7,757 nucleotides of DNA, taken from assembly GCA_903923345.1 (NCBI GenBank), contig CAIXXI010000144.1, forward strand, positions 1-7,757. Reading direction: 5' to 3'. This DNA is from an uncultured Burkholderiales bacterium. Its GTDB lineage: Bacteria; Pseudomonadota; Gammaproteobacteria; Burkholderiales; Burkholderiaceae_E. Of the stretch, positions 1-5,815 are shown one piece after another (the stretch's first letter is position 1; every line of letters starts with the position of its first letter). The position numbers and the translations under genes were made by a program. Below the pieces are notes generated by a model. It was not told where the DNA came from. It did no database searches and saw nothing but the letters and a program-made list of their open reading frames with translations.

Positions 1-75
1 GAAACCAGCGCACTCGCCAAGATGCGCGCAGAACTGCGCGAGCGCGGCATTCACTCGCTGGAGGATGTCATCTGA
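1..75 (+). CDS. C-terminal fragment of an unidentified protein
   Basis: The window opens inside a plus-strand reading frame that ends at the TGA at 73-75. The 24 visible residues are ETSALAKMRAELRERGIHSLEDVI. They are charged and look helical (an A-K-M-R-A-E-L-R-E-R helix followed by G-I-H-S-L-E-D-V). Third codon positions are mostly G or C, as in the clear genes nearby, which supports real coding sequence. The fragment is too short to assign to a family and I do not recognise it. It converges with the oxidoreductase gene on the other strand, with a hairpin in the gap between them. Confidence 0.6.
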   Translation, partial: ETSALAKMRAELRERGIHSLEDVI

Positions 76-91
76 GCCGCAGCCTGCAGCA

Positions 92-118
92 CTGAAGCCG
101 GCGTCAAGCCGGCCTCAG
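92..118. terminator. Hairpin between convergent genes, possible bidirectional terminator
   Basis: GCCGGC at 97-102 pairs with GCCGGC at 108-113 across a 5-nt loop (GTCAA). The stem continues after one A/C mismatch with CTGA (92-95) pairing with TCAG (115-118), giving 10 pairs in all. It lies between the stop of the partial gene (73-75) and the stop of the minus-strand oxidoreductase (148-150), where a terminator serving both strands would be expected. No T-run follows on either strand, so it is not a classical intrinsic terminator. It may instead be a 3'-end stabilising stem-loop. Confidence 0.5.
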
Positions 119-147
119 CCTGGTCTCAGGGCAACATCAAGGCGCTG

Positions 148-1122
148 TCAAGGCAATATCAGAACCTTGCCAGTGACCTTGCGGGCCGCCATGTCATTAA
201 GTGCCTGGGGCACCTGATCAAGCGGGTATGAGGCCGACACATGCGGGCGCAACACGCCCTTGGCCAGCAGCGCCATCATGTCCTGCATGTCGGCCGCATT
301 CGACTGCGGCTCACGGCGCACGTAATCGCCCCAGAACACGCCGACCACCGATGCCCCCTTGAGCAGCATCAGGTTCAAGGGCAGCGCGGGGATCTGGCCG
401 TTTGCAAACCCGATCACCAGATATCGACCCCGCCAGCCGATCGAGCGAAAGGCCGGCTCGGCATACTTGCCGCCCACCGGGTCATAAATGACGTCGGGGC
501 CCTTGCCGCCGGTTGTGCGCTTGATGCCCTCGCGCAGGTCTTCTGTCTCGTAGTTGATCGTCTCGTCAGCCCCATGATCGCGGCAGACCTTCAACTTTTC
601 GTCGCTCGAGGCGGCTGCAATCACCCGTGCACCCAGCGCCTTGCCGATTTCAATCGCCGAGATGCCGACACCACCAGCCGCACCCAGCACGAGCATGGTC
701 TCGCCGGGACGAATCGCCGCACGGTCCTTGATCGCATGCCATGAGGTGCCATAGGTCAGTGTGAAGGCTGCAGCGGTCTCGAATGACATGCCCTGCGGCA
801 TCAGGACCACCTTGCCTGCCGGCGCGATCATTTCCTGCGCAAACGACCCAGTCCCGGTGTTGGCGAGCACGCGGTCGCCGGCTTTCACATGGGTCACGCC
901 TGCACCGACCGAAATGACTTCGCCTGCGCCTTCAGAGCCCGGTGTGAAGGGCAGTTCAGGCTTGAACTGATATTTGTTCTGGATGATCAGCACGTCCGGA
1001 AAGTTCACGCTGGCCGCATGGATCCGGATCCGGACTTCACCTGCACCCGGCTCACGGGTCGGGACCTCCTCCACCACGAGTTGCTCGGGCGGCCCCCACT
1101 GCTTGCATATCACTGCCTTCAT
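148..1122 (-). CDS. NADPH:quinone oxidoreductase-like MDR-family enzyme
   Basis: This 324-residue protein has the usual length and layout of a zinc-independent medium-chain dehydrogenase/reductase of the quinone oxidoreductase (QOR) type. Such enzymes are cytoplasmic and use NADPH to reduce quinones or activated double bonds. The N-terminal GroES-like domain begins MKAVICKQWGPPEQL and carries A-A-S-V-N-F-P-D at about 36-43; serine stands where zinc alcohol dehydrogenases have the catalytic cysteine. The Rossmann domain has the nucleotide-binding run LGAAGGVG at 146-153. D-P-V-G-G at 214-218 and the ending T-G-K-V-L-I-L-P are also typical. The ATG at 1122 is well supported by an AAGGAGGA ribosome-binding site (complement of 1128-1135) 5 nt upstream. 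The gene is divergent from the nitronate monooxygenase gene. The physiological substrate is unknown; acryloyl-CoA reductase-like and crotonyl-type activities occur in the same superfamily. Confidence 0.92.
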   Translation of the reverse strand: MKAVICKQWGPPEQLVVEEVPTREPGAGEVRIRIHAASVNFPDVLIIQNKYQFKPELPFTPGSEGAGEVISVGAGVTHVKAGDRVLANTGTGSFAQEMIAPAGKVVLMPQGMSFETAAAFTLTYGTSWHAIKDRAAIRPGETMLVLGAAGGVGISAIEIGKALGARVIAAASSDEKLKVCRDHGADETINYETEDLREGIKRTTGGKGPDVIYDPVGGKYAEPAFRSIGWRGRYLVIGFANGQIPALPLNLMLLKGASVVGVFWGDYVRREPQSNAADMQDMMALLAKGVLRPHVSASYPLDQVPQALNDMAARKVTGKVLILP

Positions 1123-1248
1123 CGTCGTCCTCCTTGAGTCAGATTTTTGGAAGAGTCTAACGCGAGCCGGTTCAGGCGCCGAAGCGGCCAGCGTGTATCC
1201 TTGAATTCAAAGCCATTTTCCGCAATGCGTTGATCTGGAGACACCCTA
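1123..1248. promoter_or_regulatory. Divergent promoter region with a 10-bp palindrome
   Basis: This 126-bp gap must hold the promoters of both the minus-strand oxidoreductase and the plus-strand nitronate monooxygenase, because the two genes start facing away from each other. It contains the perfect palindrome TTGAATTCAA at 1201-1210, about 38 bp before the monooxygenase start, which could be a dimeric regulator site. The oxidoreductase side has a strong AAGGAGGA ribosome-binding site. The monooxygenase side has GGAG at 1237-1240, 8 nt before its ATG. A TAGACT (complement of 1154-1159) resembles a -10 box for the oxidoreductase, but no convincing -35 accompanies it. I could not place a good sigma-70 promoter on the other strand. 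Confidence 0.5.
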
Positions 1249-2229
1249 ATGACCCTGCAGGAACTCAAACGTCGTCTGTCGATCCCGGTGATCGGCTCGC
1301 CCCTGTTTATCGTCTCGAATCCCGATCTGGTCATCGCCCAGTGCAAGGCCGGGATCGTGGGTTCGTTTCCGGCGCTCAATGCCCGACCGGCAGAGGTGCT
1401 CGAGGAGTGGCTGACCCGTATCACCACCGAACTCGATGCCTACAACGCTGCCCATCCTGACAAGCCGGCTGCGCCCTTCGCGGTCAATCAGATCGTGCAC
1501 AAGTCCAATGACCGCCTGCAGCATGACGTGCAGATGTGCGTGAAATTCAAGGTGCCGCTGGTCATCACCTCGCTGGGCGCGCAGGTCGAGGTCAATGAGG
1601 CCATCCATTCTTATGGCGGCATGGTCCTGCATGATGTGATCAACCAAAAATTCGCCCACAAGGCGATCGAAAAAGGCGCCGATGGCCTGATCCTGGTCGC
1701 ATCCGGTGCGGGCGGTCATGCCGGCGTGCAATCGCCCTTCGCCCTGGTGCAGGAGACCCGCGAATGGTTCAAGGGCCCGATCGCCTTGTCGGGCTCGATC
1801 GCCACCGGCGAGGCGGTGCTGGCTGCAGAAGCCATGGGTGCCGATTTCGGCTACATCGGCTCGGCCTTCATCGCGACCCGGGAAGCCAATGCCGCCGAGG
1901 GCTACAAGCAGGCCATCGTGGACGCCAACGCCCAGGACATCGTCTACACCAACCTGTTCACCGGGGTGCATGGCAACTACCTGCGCCCGTCGATCGTCAA
2001 TGCCGGTCTTGACCCCGACAACCTGCCTGAAAGCGATCCGAGCAAGATGCAGTTCGGCTCGGGCGGCAGCGGCAAGAGCAAGGCCTGGCGCGACATCTGG
2101 GGCTGCGGCCAGGGTATCGGCGCCGTCAAGGATGTGCCGGGTGCGGGTGAATTCGTGGCCAGGCTGATCACCCAGTATCAGGCAGCGCGGGCCCGCCTGG
2201 GCCTGGCCAGCACGCACCAGACGGCCTGA
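1249..2229 (+). CDS. Nitronate monooxygenase (2-nitropropane dioxygenase family)
   Basis: The 326-residue product is a flavin-dependent TIM-barrel enzyme. It oxidises alkyl nitronates such as propionate 3-nitronate to aldehydes or keto acids plus nitrite, using FMN and oxygen, in the cytoplasm. Family marks in order are: P-V-I-G-S-P-L-F near 13-20; G-S-F-P-A-L-N at 38-44; G-A-D-G-L-I-L-V-A-S-G-A-G-G-H-A-G at 143-159, including the conserved histidine (H157) by the flavin; the phosphate-binding region S-G-S-I-A-T-G at 181-187; G-Y-I-G-S-A-F at 201-207; and W-G-C-G-Q-G-I-G at 284-291. Length is normal for the family. The ATG at 1249 has GGAG 8 nt upstream and is the first good start. The gene leads a plus-strand run, 61 bp before the next start. 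A different FMN-dependent enzyme of the same barrel family is the main alternative. Confidence 0.9.
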   Translation: MTLQELKRRLSIPVIGSPLFIVSNPDLVIAQCKAGIVGSFPALNARPAEVLEEWLTRITTELDAYNAAHPDKPAAPFAVNQIVHKSNDRLQHDVQMCVKFKVPLVITSLGAQVEVNEAIHSYGGMVLHDVINQKFAHKAIEKGADGLILVASGAGGHAGVQSPFALVQETREWFKGPIALSGSIATGEAVLAAEAMGADFGYIGSAFIATREANAAEGYKQAIVDANAQDIVYTNLFTGVHGNYLRPSIVNAGLDPDNLPESDPSKMQFGSGGSGKSKAWRDIWGCGQGIGAVKDVPGAGEFVARLITQYQAARARLGLASTHQTA

Positions 2230-2290
2230 TTGCCAGGAAGTGCGCACCAACACCCTGCCCCTGCGGCCCGATCCCACTTTGCAGGACACC

Positions 2291-3286
2291 ATGGCGCCAA
2301 CACCTGACATCACCCATCGCCGCGGCCTGATTCGAGCCGCTCTCGCTGTCTCAGCGCTGACGCTGGCTCATCGCAACTCAAATGCTCAGGAAACCTGGCC
2401 CGCTCGCCCGGTTCGGGTGATCGTCCCGTTTCCTGCAGGCGGTGTGGTCGACCTCGTCACCCGTGCCGTCACAGACCGGCTCGCAGCCACCTTGAAGCAG
2501 CCTTTCATCGTGGAAGCCCGCCCGGGTGCCAACGGCAATATCGGTACCGAAGCGGCCGCGCGCTCAGCACCTGATGGCTACACCCTGCTGGCTGCAACAC
2601 CGGCCACCGTGACCCAACCGCTGCTGTCAGGCGCGGTGAAATACAAGGCCACCGATTTCGTCGGCGTCGGCTCGATCGGCGCCCCGCCGAATCTGTTTGT
2701 CGTCGCGCCGAATGTGCCGGTCAAGACCCTGGCCGAACTGGTCGCGTTTGCCCGCAGCGGCGCCAACACCCTGAGTGTGACCAACCCGGGTGTCGGCACG
2801 TCCAATCACCTGGGACAGGAACTGTTCTTCTCGCTGGCGGGTCTTCAGACCCTCAACGTGCGTTACCCCGGACAGCCCCAGATGATCCCTGACCTCGCAG
2901 CCGGTCTGGTGCAATTCGGGCTGGTCACCGCAGCACTTGCACTGCCTCATGTTCGCGAAGGCCGACTGCGCGCACTGGCCATCGGCGCACCGAAGCGCTG
3001 GAGCGAACTGCCACAGGTCCCCACGCTGGCTGAAGCCGGCTTTGGCCAGGCGATGTTTCTGCCCTGGTACGGCCTGGCGGCGCCGGTCGGCACGCCCCGC
3101 GCGATCGTGACCCGACTGTCCGATGAAATTCAGTCAGCACTGGCCACGCCTGAGGTGTCCGGTCGACTCGAAAAAATGGGTGCTTACATCACACCGGGTT
3201 CGGCAGACGCCTTCGATGCGCTGATGCGCAGCGAATCCAGCCGCTGGGCCCAGGTGATCCGGCAGCGCAATATCCGCGAATCCTGA
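2291..3286 (+). CDS. Bug/TctC-family periplasmic solute receptor
   Basis: This is a 331-residue extracytoplasmic receptor of the Bug (TctC-like) family, which captures small carboxylates or related solutes for tripartite tricarboxylate transporters or for sensing. The leader has a twin arginine (H-R-R-G-L-I-R, R10-R11), a hydrophobic stretch to about 26, and a likely cleavage near N-A-Q (31-33), suggesting Tat export. V-I-V-P-F-P-A-G-G at 43-51, D-G-Y-T-L-L at 95-100 and P-V-G-T-P-R at 265-270 are family marks. The usual Y-G-S-x-G-x-G-S-x-x-H-L motif here reads S-V-T-N-P-G-V-G-T-S-N-H-L (162-174), and the usual P-Y-R-G is R-Y-P-G (191-194), which may signal a different ligand. A GTG at 2240 in the same frame would add 17 residues, but its AGGA abuts the start. 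The ATG at 2291, with AGGA at 2283-2286 and the leader directly following, is preferred. No TctA/TctB genes are nearby. Confidence 0.93.
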   Translation: MAPTPDITHRRGLIRAALAVSALTLAHRNSNAQETWPARPVRVIVPFPAGGVVDLVTRAVTDRLAATLKQPFIVEARPGANGNIGTEAAARSAPDGYTLLAATPATVTQPLLSGAVKYKATDFVGVGSIGAPPNLFVVAPNVPVKTLAELVAFARSGANTLSVTNPGVGTSNHLGQELFFSLAGLQTLNVRYPGQPQMIPDLAAGLVQFGLVTAALALPHVREGRLRALAIGAPKRWSELPQVPTLAEAGFGQAMFLPWYGLAAPVGTPRAIVTRLSDEIQSALATPEVSGRLEKMGAYITPGSADAFDALMRSESSRWAQVIRQRNIRES

Positions 3287-3312
3287 TCAGCCTGGATCGA
3301 CACGGATCGGCT
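3285..3312 (+). other. Spacer hairpin with three GATC sites 10 bp apart
   Basis: Directly after the Bug receptor stop, GATC occurs at 3285, 3295 and 3305, exactly one helical turn apart. The last two lie in a repeated GGATCG (3294-3299 and 3304-3309). AGCC (3289-3292) plus GATC (3295-3298) can pair with GATC (3305-3308) plus GGCT (3309-3312), giving an 8-pair stem with a 2-nt bulge. There is no T-run, so it may be a weak intra-operon stem or processing site rather than a terminator. It sits in the 70-bp gap before the amidohydrolase start. Confidence 0.3.
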
Positions 3313-3356
3313 CAACCACTGTCCTCAAACGACATCACAGCACAGGAACGCATCGC

Positions 3357-4544
3357 ATGGGCGCCATCGAAAACCCCGATCCGATCGAAGCACTGGGCAG
3401 CTATCTGCCGCAAATGACCGAGTGGCGCCGCCACATTCACGCCCATCCCGAGACCGCCTTCGAGGAGGTCGGAACCGCGGCCTATGTGGTCGAGCGCCTG
3501 CGCAGTTTCGGTGTCGATGCCATCCATGAAGGCATTGCAAAAACCGGTGTGGTCGCCGTGATTCGAGGTGGCACCAGCAGCCGTGCGATCGGACTGCGAG
3601 CCGATCTCGATGCGCTCGACATGCAGGAAGACACCGGCCTGGCCTGGCAGTCGCGCCATGCCGGGAAGCATCATGCCTGCGGTCATGACGGACACACCAC
3701 CATGCTGCTCGGTGCAGCGCGTCATCTGGCCGCGACCCGCAACTTCGACGGCACGGTCTACCTGATCTTTCAGCCCGCCGAGGAAAACGAAGGCGGTGGC
3801 CGGGTGATGGTGGAAGAAGGCCTCTTCGAGCGCTTTCCCATGCAGGCCGTCTTTGGCATGCACAACATTCCAGGGATTGAGGCCGGTCGCATTGCGGTCA
3901 AGGCCGGGCCGATGATGGCCTCCTACGATATTTTTGAAGTCACGATCACCGGTCGCGGATCACACGGTGCGATGCCGCACAAGAGCATCGATCCGATCAC
4001 CACTGGCGCTGAACTCGTGCAGAAGCTGCAGACCATCGTCAGCCGCAATCTTGATCCGCATGAACCGGCGGTGGTTTCAGTGACCAAGTTCCATTCGGGC
4101 ACTGCCTGGAACATCATCCCCAATGAGGCCGTCATTGGCGGCACGGTTCGCGCCTTCAGCGAGGACGTGCAGGCGCAGGTCGAGCGGCGCATCCGCGAAC
4201 TGTGCGAAGGCACGGCGGCCTCGCATGGTGCAAGCATTGCGGTGCGTTATGAACGGCGTTACCCACCGACCATCAACCACACCGAGGAAGCCGCACTGTG
4301 CCTGCGTGTGGCCGAATCGCTGGTAGGCCCGGACCGGGTGATTCGAAACCCCAAACCCGCGATGGGTTCGGAAGATTTCGCCTGGATGTTGCGCGCGCGC
4401 CCGGGCGCCTATGTGTGGATTGGCAATGGCACCGGGTCAGAGGGCGGTTGCACCGTACACAACCCTGGCTACGACTTCAACGACGCCATCCTGCCGATTG
4501 GTGCTGCGTTCTGGGTGAGGCTTGCGCAGACCGCTCTTGCTTGA
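3357..4544 (+). CDS. M20-family amidohydrolase (hippurate/IAA-amino acid hydrolase type)
   Basis: This 395-residue cytoplasmic metallo-hydrolase belongs to the M20D group, which cleaves the amide bond of N-acyl amino acids such as hippurate, N-acetyl amino acids or indole-acetyl conjugates. Metal-site residues are all present by comparison with plant IAA-amino acid hydrolases: C108 and H110 in H-A-C-G-H-D-G-H (106-113), E143 in F-Q-P-A-E-E (138-143, with E142 as likely catalytic base), H169 in G-M-H-N, and H368 in V-H-N-P-G near the end. The N-terminal R-R-H-I-H-A-H-P-E and the dimerisation-domain run G-S-H-G-A-M-P-H (201-208) are also classic. Length is typical. The ATG at 3357 has AGGAA at 3344-3348, 8 nt upstream. 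It follows the Bug receptor by 70 bp on the same strand, suggesting uptake and hydrolysis of a related compound. The exact acyl substrate cannot be told. Confidence 0.93.
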   Translation: MGAIENPDPIEALGSYLPQMTEWRRHIHAHPETAFEEVGTAAYVVERLRSFGVDAIHEGIAKTGVVAVIRGGTSSRAIGLRADLDALDMQEDTGLAWQSRHAGKHHACGHDGHTTMLLGAARHLAATRNFDGTVYLIFQPAEENEGGGRVMVEEGLFERFPMQAVFGMHNIPGIEAGRIAVKAGPMMASYDIFEVTITGRGSHGAMPHKSIDPITTGAELVQKLQTIVSRNLDPHEPAVVSVTKFHSGTAWNIIPNEAVIGGTVRAFSEDVQAQVERRIRELCEGTAASHGASIAVRYERRYPPTINHTEEAALCLRVAESLVGPDRVIRNPKPAMGSEDFAWMLRARPGAYVWIGNGTGSEGGCTVHNPGYDFNDAILPIGAAFWVRLAQTALA

Positions 4545-4553
4545 ATTGCAGCA

Positions 4554-4587
4554 CACCCAGCCGCTGATGCCTCAGCGGATCTGGGTG
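4554..4587. terminator. Strong stem-loop at a convergent junction, likely bidirectional terminator
   Basis: CACCCAG (4554-4560) pairs with CTGGGTG (4581-4587), and CCGCTGA (4561-4567) pairs with TCAGCGG (4572-4578). This makes 14 base pairs with a 2-nt bulge (4579-4580) and a TGCC loop. It begins 9 bp after the amidohydrolase stop and contains the stop codon of the minus-strand META gene (TCA at 4572-4574) in one arm. Position and strength fit termination for both genes, but neither side has a T-run, so it could act with Rho or as an mRNA 3' stabiliser. Confidence 0.6.
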
Positions 4588-5009
4588 AACTTCAGTGGCT
4601 TATCTGAACCCGCGGTGTCGATGTACAGGAAGGGCCCTTCCTGGCGAATGCGCTCAGCTCGAGACAGCGCCTCCAGATAACGGGCTTCCTGATCACCCAC
4701 CGCCGGCGAACAGGCTTTTCGGGTGGTGGCCAGCTGGCCGAACGCCACGCGATCGCCATCCAGGCTCATCGAACCCATGAAATTGTTGCAGCCGGCCATG
4801 CCGCTGACGCGGCCGGTTTCCGGGAAGGTGAGCGTCGACTGCAGGCGATCGACCACGCCCCGACCGGACAGATCCTCGAGCAGCCATTGAGTGCCCTGCA
4901 GAGACCGGGCCAGCGGCACGGCCGAAGCAGCCGGTTGCGGAACCACTGGCGCGCAGGCTGACGCGGCGAGCACAGTGACAAGGAAAGCGAAGATGAGGGG
5001 GCGACCCAT
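4572..5009 (-). CDS. META/HslJ-like domain envelope protein, probable lipoprotein
   Basis: The product has 145 residues: a signal sequence followed by a single META domain, the fold found in the heat-shock protein HslJ. The leader is M-G-R-P then a hydrophobic run (L-I-F-A-F-L-V-T-V-L) and A-A-S-A-C, giving a loose lipobox with C19 as the candidate lipidated residue; plain signal peptidase cleavage after A18 is the alternative. After a proline/alanine linker the domain starts near L-Q-G-T-Q-W-L-L-E (38-46). The family signature follows: G-M-A-G-C-N-N-F-M-G at 70-79 and Q-L-A-T-T-R-K-A-C at 92-100. It probably sits in the outer membrane or periplasm; META proteins are linked to stress tolerance but have no defined reaction. 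The ATG at 5009 has AGGAG (complement of 5016-5020) 6 nt upstream. A TTG two codons earlier abuts that site and is unlikely. It lies 80 bp downstream of the TetR gene on the same strand. Confidence 0.88.
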   Translation of the reverse strand: MGRPLIFAFLVTVLAASACAPVVPQPAASAVPLARSLQGTQWLLEDLSGRGVVDRLQSTLTFPETGRVSGMAGCNNFMGSMSLDGDRVAFGQLATTRKACSPAVGDQEARYLEALSRAERIRQEGPFLYIDTAGSDKPLKFTQIR

Positions 5010-5089
5010 GGGCAACTCCTGTAAGCATCCAGTGCGGCCGTCAGCCGATCAGGGGCACTTTAATGGATCGGACAGATCCGGTGCGACAT

Positions 5090-5713
5090 TCAGGTCTGGG
5101 ACGCCGGTATGGAATGGATCAACTGATCGACAACCGCGCGCTGCATATTAGCGATCATATCCGGCGTGGCCACGCCGGAGGTCACCAGGTGAGTCGCTCC
5201 GCCCAAAACCAGATGAAAGATCACACCGCGCTGGCGCGCCTGTACCGGATCAGGATAGGCCAGGCTATAACGCTCGGCGATGATCTGGGTCAGCCGGCTG
5301 TCAACCTCGTTGATCCGCTGCGCGATGTCCGGATGGTTGCGCGCATAAGCCCGCAGCGCCATGCTGAATTGCAGTTCACCGGTATTGGGCGTGAGAAAGG
5401 CGATCGCGTGCCTGAATATCAGCAGCAGGTCGGTTCGCGCATCGTCGACAAAAGCCTTACTGACCTGTTCAAAAGAGCTGAACTGCTTTTCACGCCAGCG
5501 TTCGACCAGAGCATCCACCAACTCTGCCTGACTCTTGAAGTGCCAGTAGAAACTGCCGCGAGTGACTCCGAGGTCCTGCGAAATGGACAGCACCTTGATT
5601 TCGCTGAACCCCCCCTTGACCGCAGCCGAGAACGCGGCATCAAGCCATTTGTCTCGCGTGAGGTGATCACCGGCAGTCTTGGTTACAGTTGAGCGGTTGA
5701 GCGAACTATCCAT
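5090..5713 (-). CDS. TetR/AcrR-family transcriptional regulator
   Basis: This 207-residue protein has the standard length of a TetR-type repressor: an N-terminal DNA-binding domain and a variable helical ligand-binding and dimerisation domain. The helix-turn-helix covers about 41-60, with I-S-Q-D-L-G-V-T-R-G-S-F-Y-W-H-F-K at 44-60; the G-V-x-R-G-S-F-Y-W-H-F core is diagnostic, and S-Q-A-E-L-V-D-A-L follows. The C-terminal part from about 90 has no motif that names a ligand. The gene is divergent from the second Bug receptor gene, with 102 bp and a palindrome between them, so it probably controls that gene and itself. The ATG at 5713 is preceded by only a weak ribosome-binding match (GGA, or GGGG further up). 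A 5-codon frame overlaps the start. The 3' part contains a perfect 20-bp palindrome, listed separately. The META gene may be co-transcribed downstream. Confidence 0.93.
   Translation of the reverse strand: MDSSLNRSTVTKTAGDHLTRDKWLDAAFSAAVKGGFSEIKVLSISQDLGVTRGSFYWHFKSQAELVDALVERWREKQFSSFEQVSKAFVDDARTDLLLIFRHAIAFLTPNTGELQFSMALRAYARNHPDIAQRINEVDSRLTQIIAERYSLAYPDPVQARQRGVIFHLVLGGATHLVTSGVATPDMIANMQRAVVDQLIHSIPASQT
5160..5179. repeat. Perfect 20-bp palindrome inside the TetR gene
   Basis: TCCGGCGTGGCCACGCCGGA reads identically on both strands. It lies in the coding sequence for S-G-V-A-T-P-D (about residues 179-185) of the regulator. As RNA it can fold into an 8-bp stem with a GGCC loop on either strand; as DNA it is a symmetric dimer site. 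Bases just outside (A5159, G5180) do not extend the symmetry. No second copy was noticed in the window. Confidence 0.6.
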
Positions 5714-5815
5714 TAATTTCCATACACCCCAAGAAAAAGTACTTTTCTACCACTGGGCAGCTTAACCGAAAACCGCAGCTGATGCTGATCAAATAAAAAC
5801 AGGAACCGACCCGAA
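5714..5815. promoter_or_regulatory. Divergent control region between TetR and Bug genes with candidate operator
   Basis: This 102-bp AT-rich gap holds the promoters for the TetR gene (minus strand) and the second Bug gene (plus strand). At 5735-5746 it has the perfect palindrome AAAAGTACTTTT. In a shifted register, AGAAAA (5732-5737) and TTTTCT (5743-5748) form an inverted repeat around AGTAC. A symmetric site of 12-17 bp in this position is what a dimeric TetR repressor would use. Repeats this short are not decisive, and no clear -35/-10 pair could be placed for either gene. Confidence 0.5.

Noticed and set aside
241..744. A 167-codon plus-strand frame opposite the oxidoreductase gene
   Set aside because: Antisense shadow of a gene with a strong ribosome-binding site and diagnostic motifs; histidine/arginine-rich product without a known fold.
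1020..1034. GGATCCGGATCCGGA repeat and palindrome
   Set aside because: It falls in the oxidoreductase coding sequence for R-I-R-I and follows from repeating the same two codons; the symmetry needs no other explanation.
1246..2313. A 355-codon open frame on the minus strand opposite the nitronate monooxygenase gene
   Set aside because: It is antisense to a gene with clear family motifs. Its composition (many D, H, G, R, Q) is the usual result of reading the complement of GC-rich codons, and no recognisable domain appears.
3312..3863. A 183-codon minus-strand frame opposite the amidohydrolase
   Set aside because: Antisense to the well-supported M20 coding sequence, with no start signal or recognisable domain.
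5065..5080. Small inverted repeat GGATC/GATCC between the TetR and META genes
   Set aside because: Only a 5-bp stem with a 5-nt loop and no T-run; too weak to call a terminator or operator.
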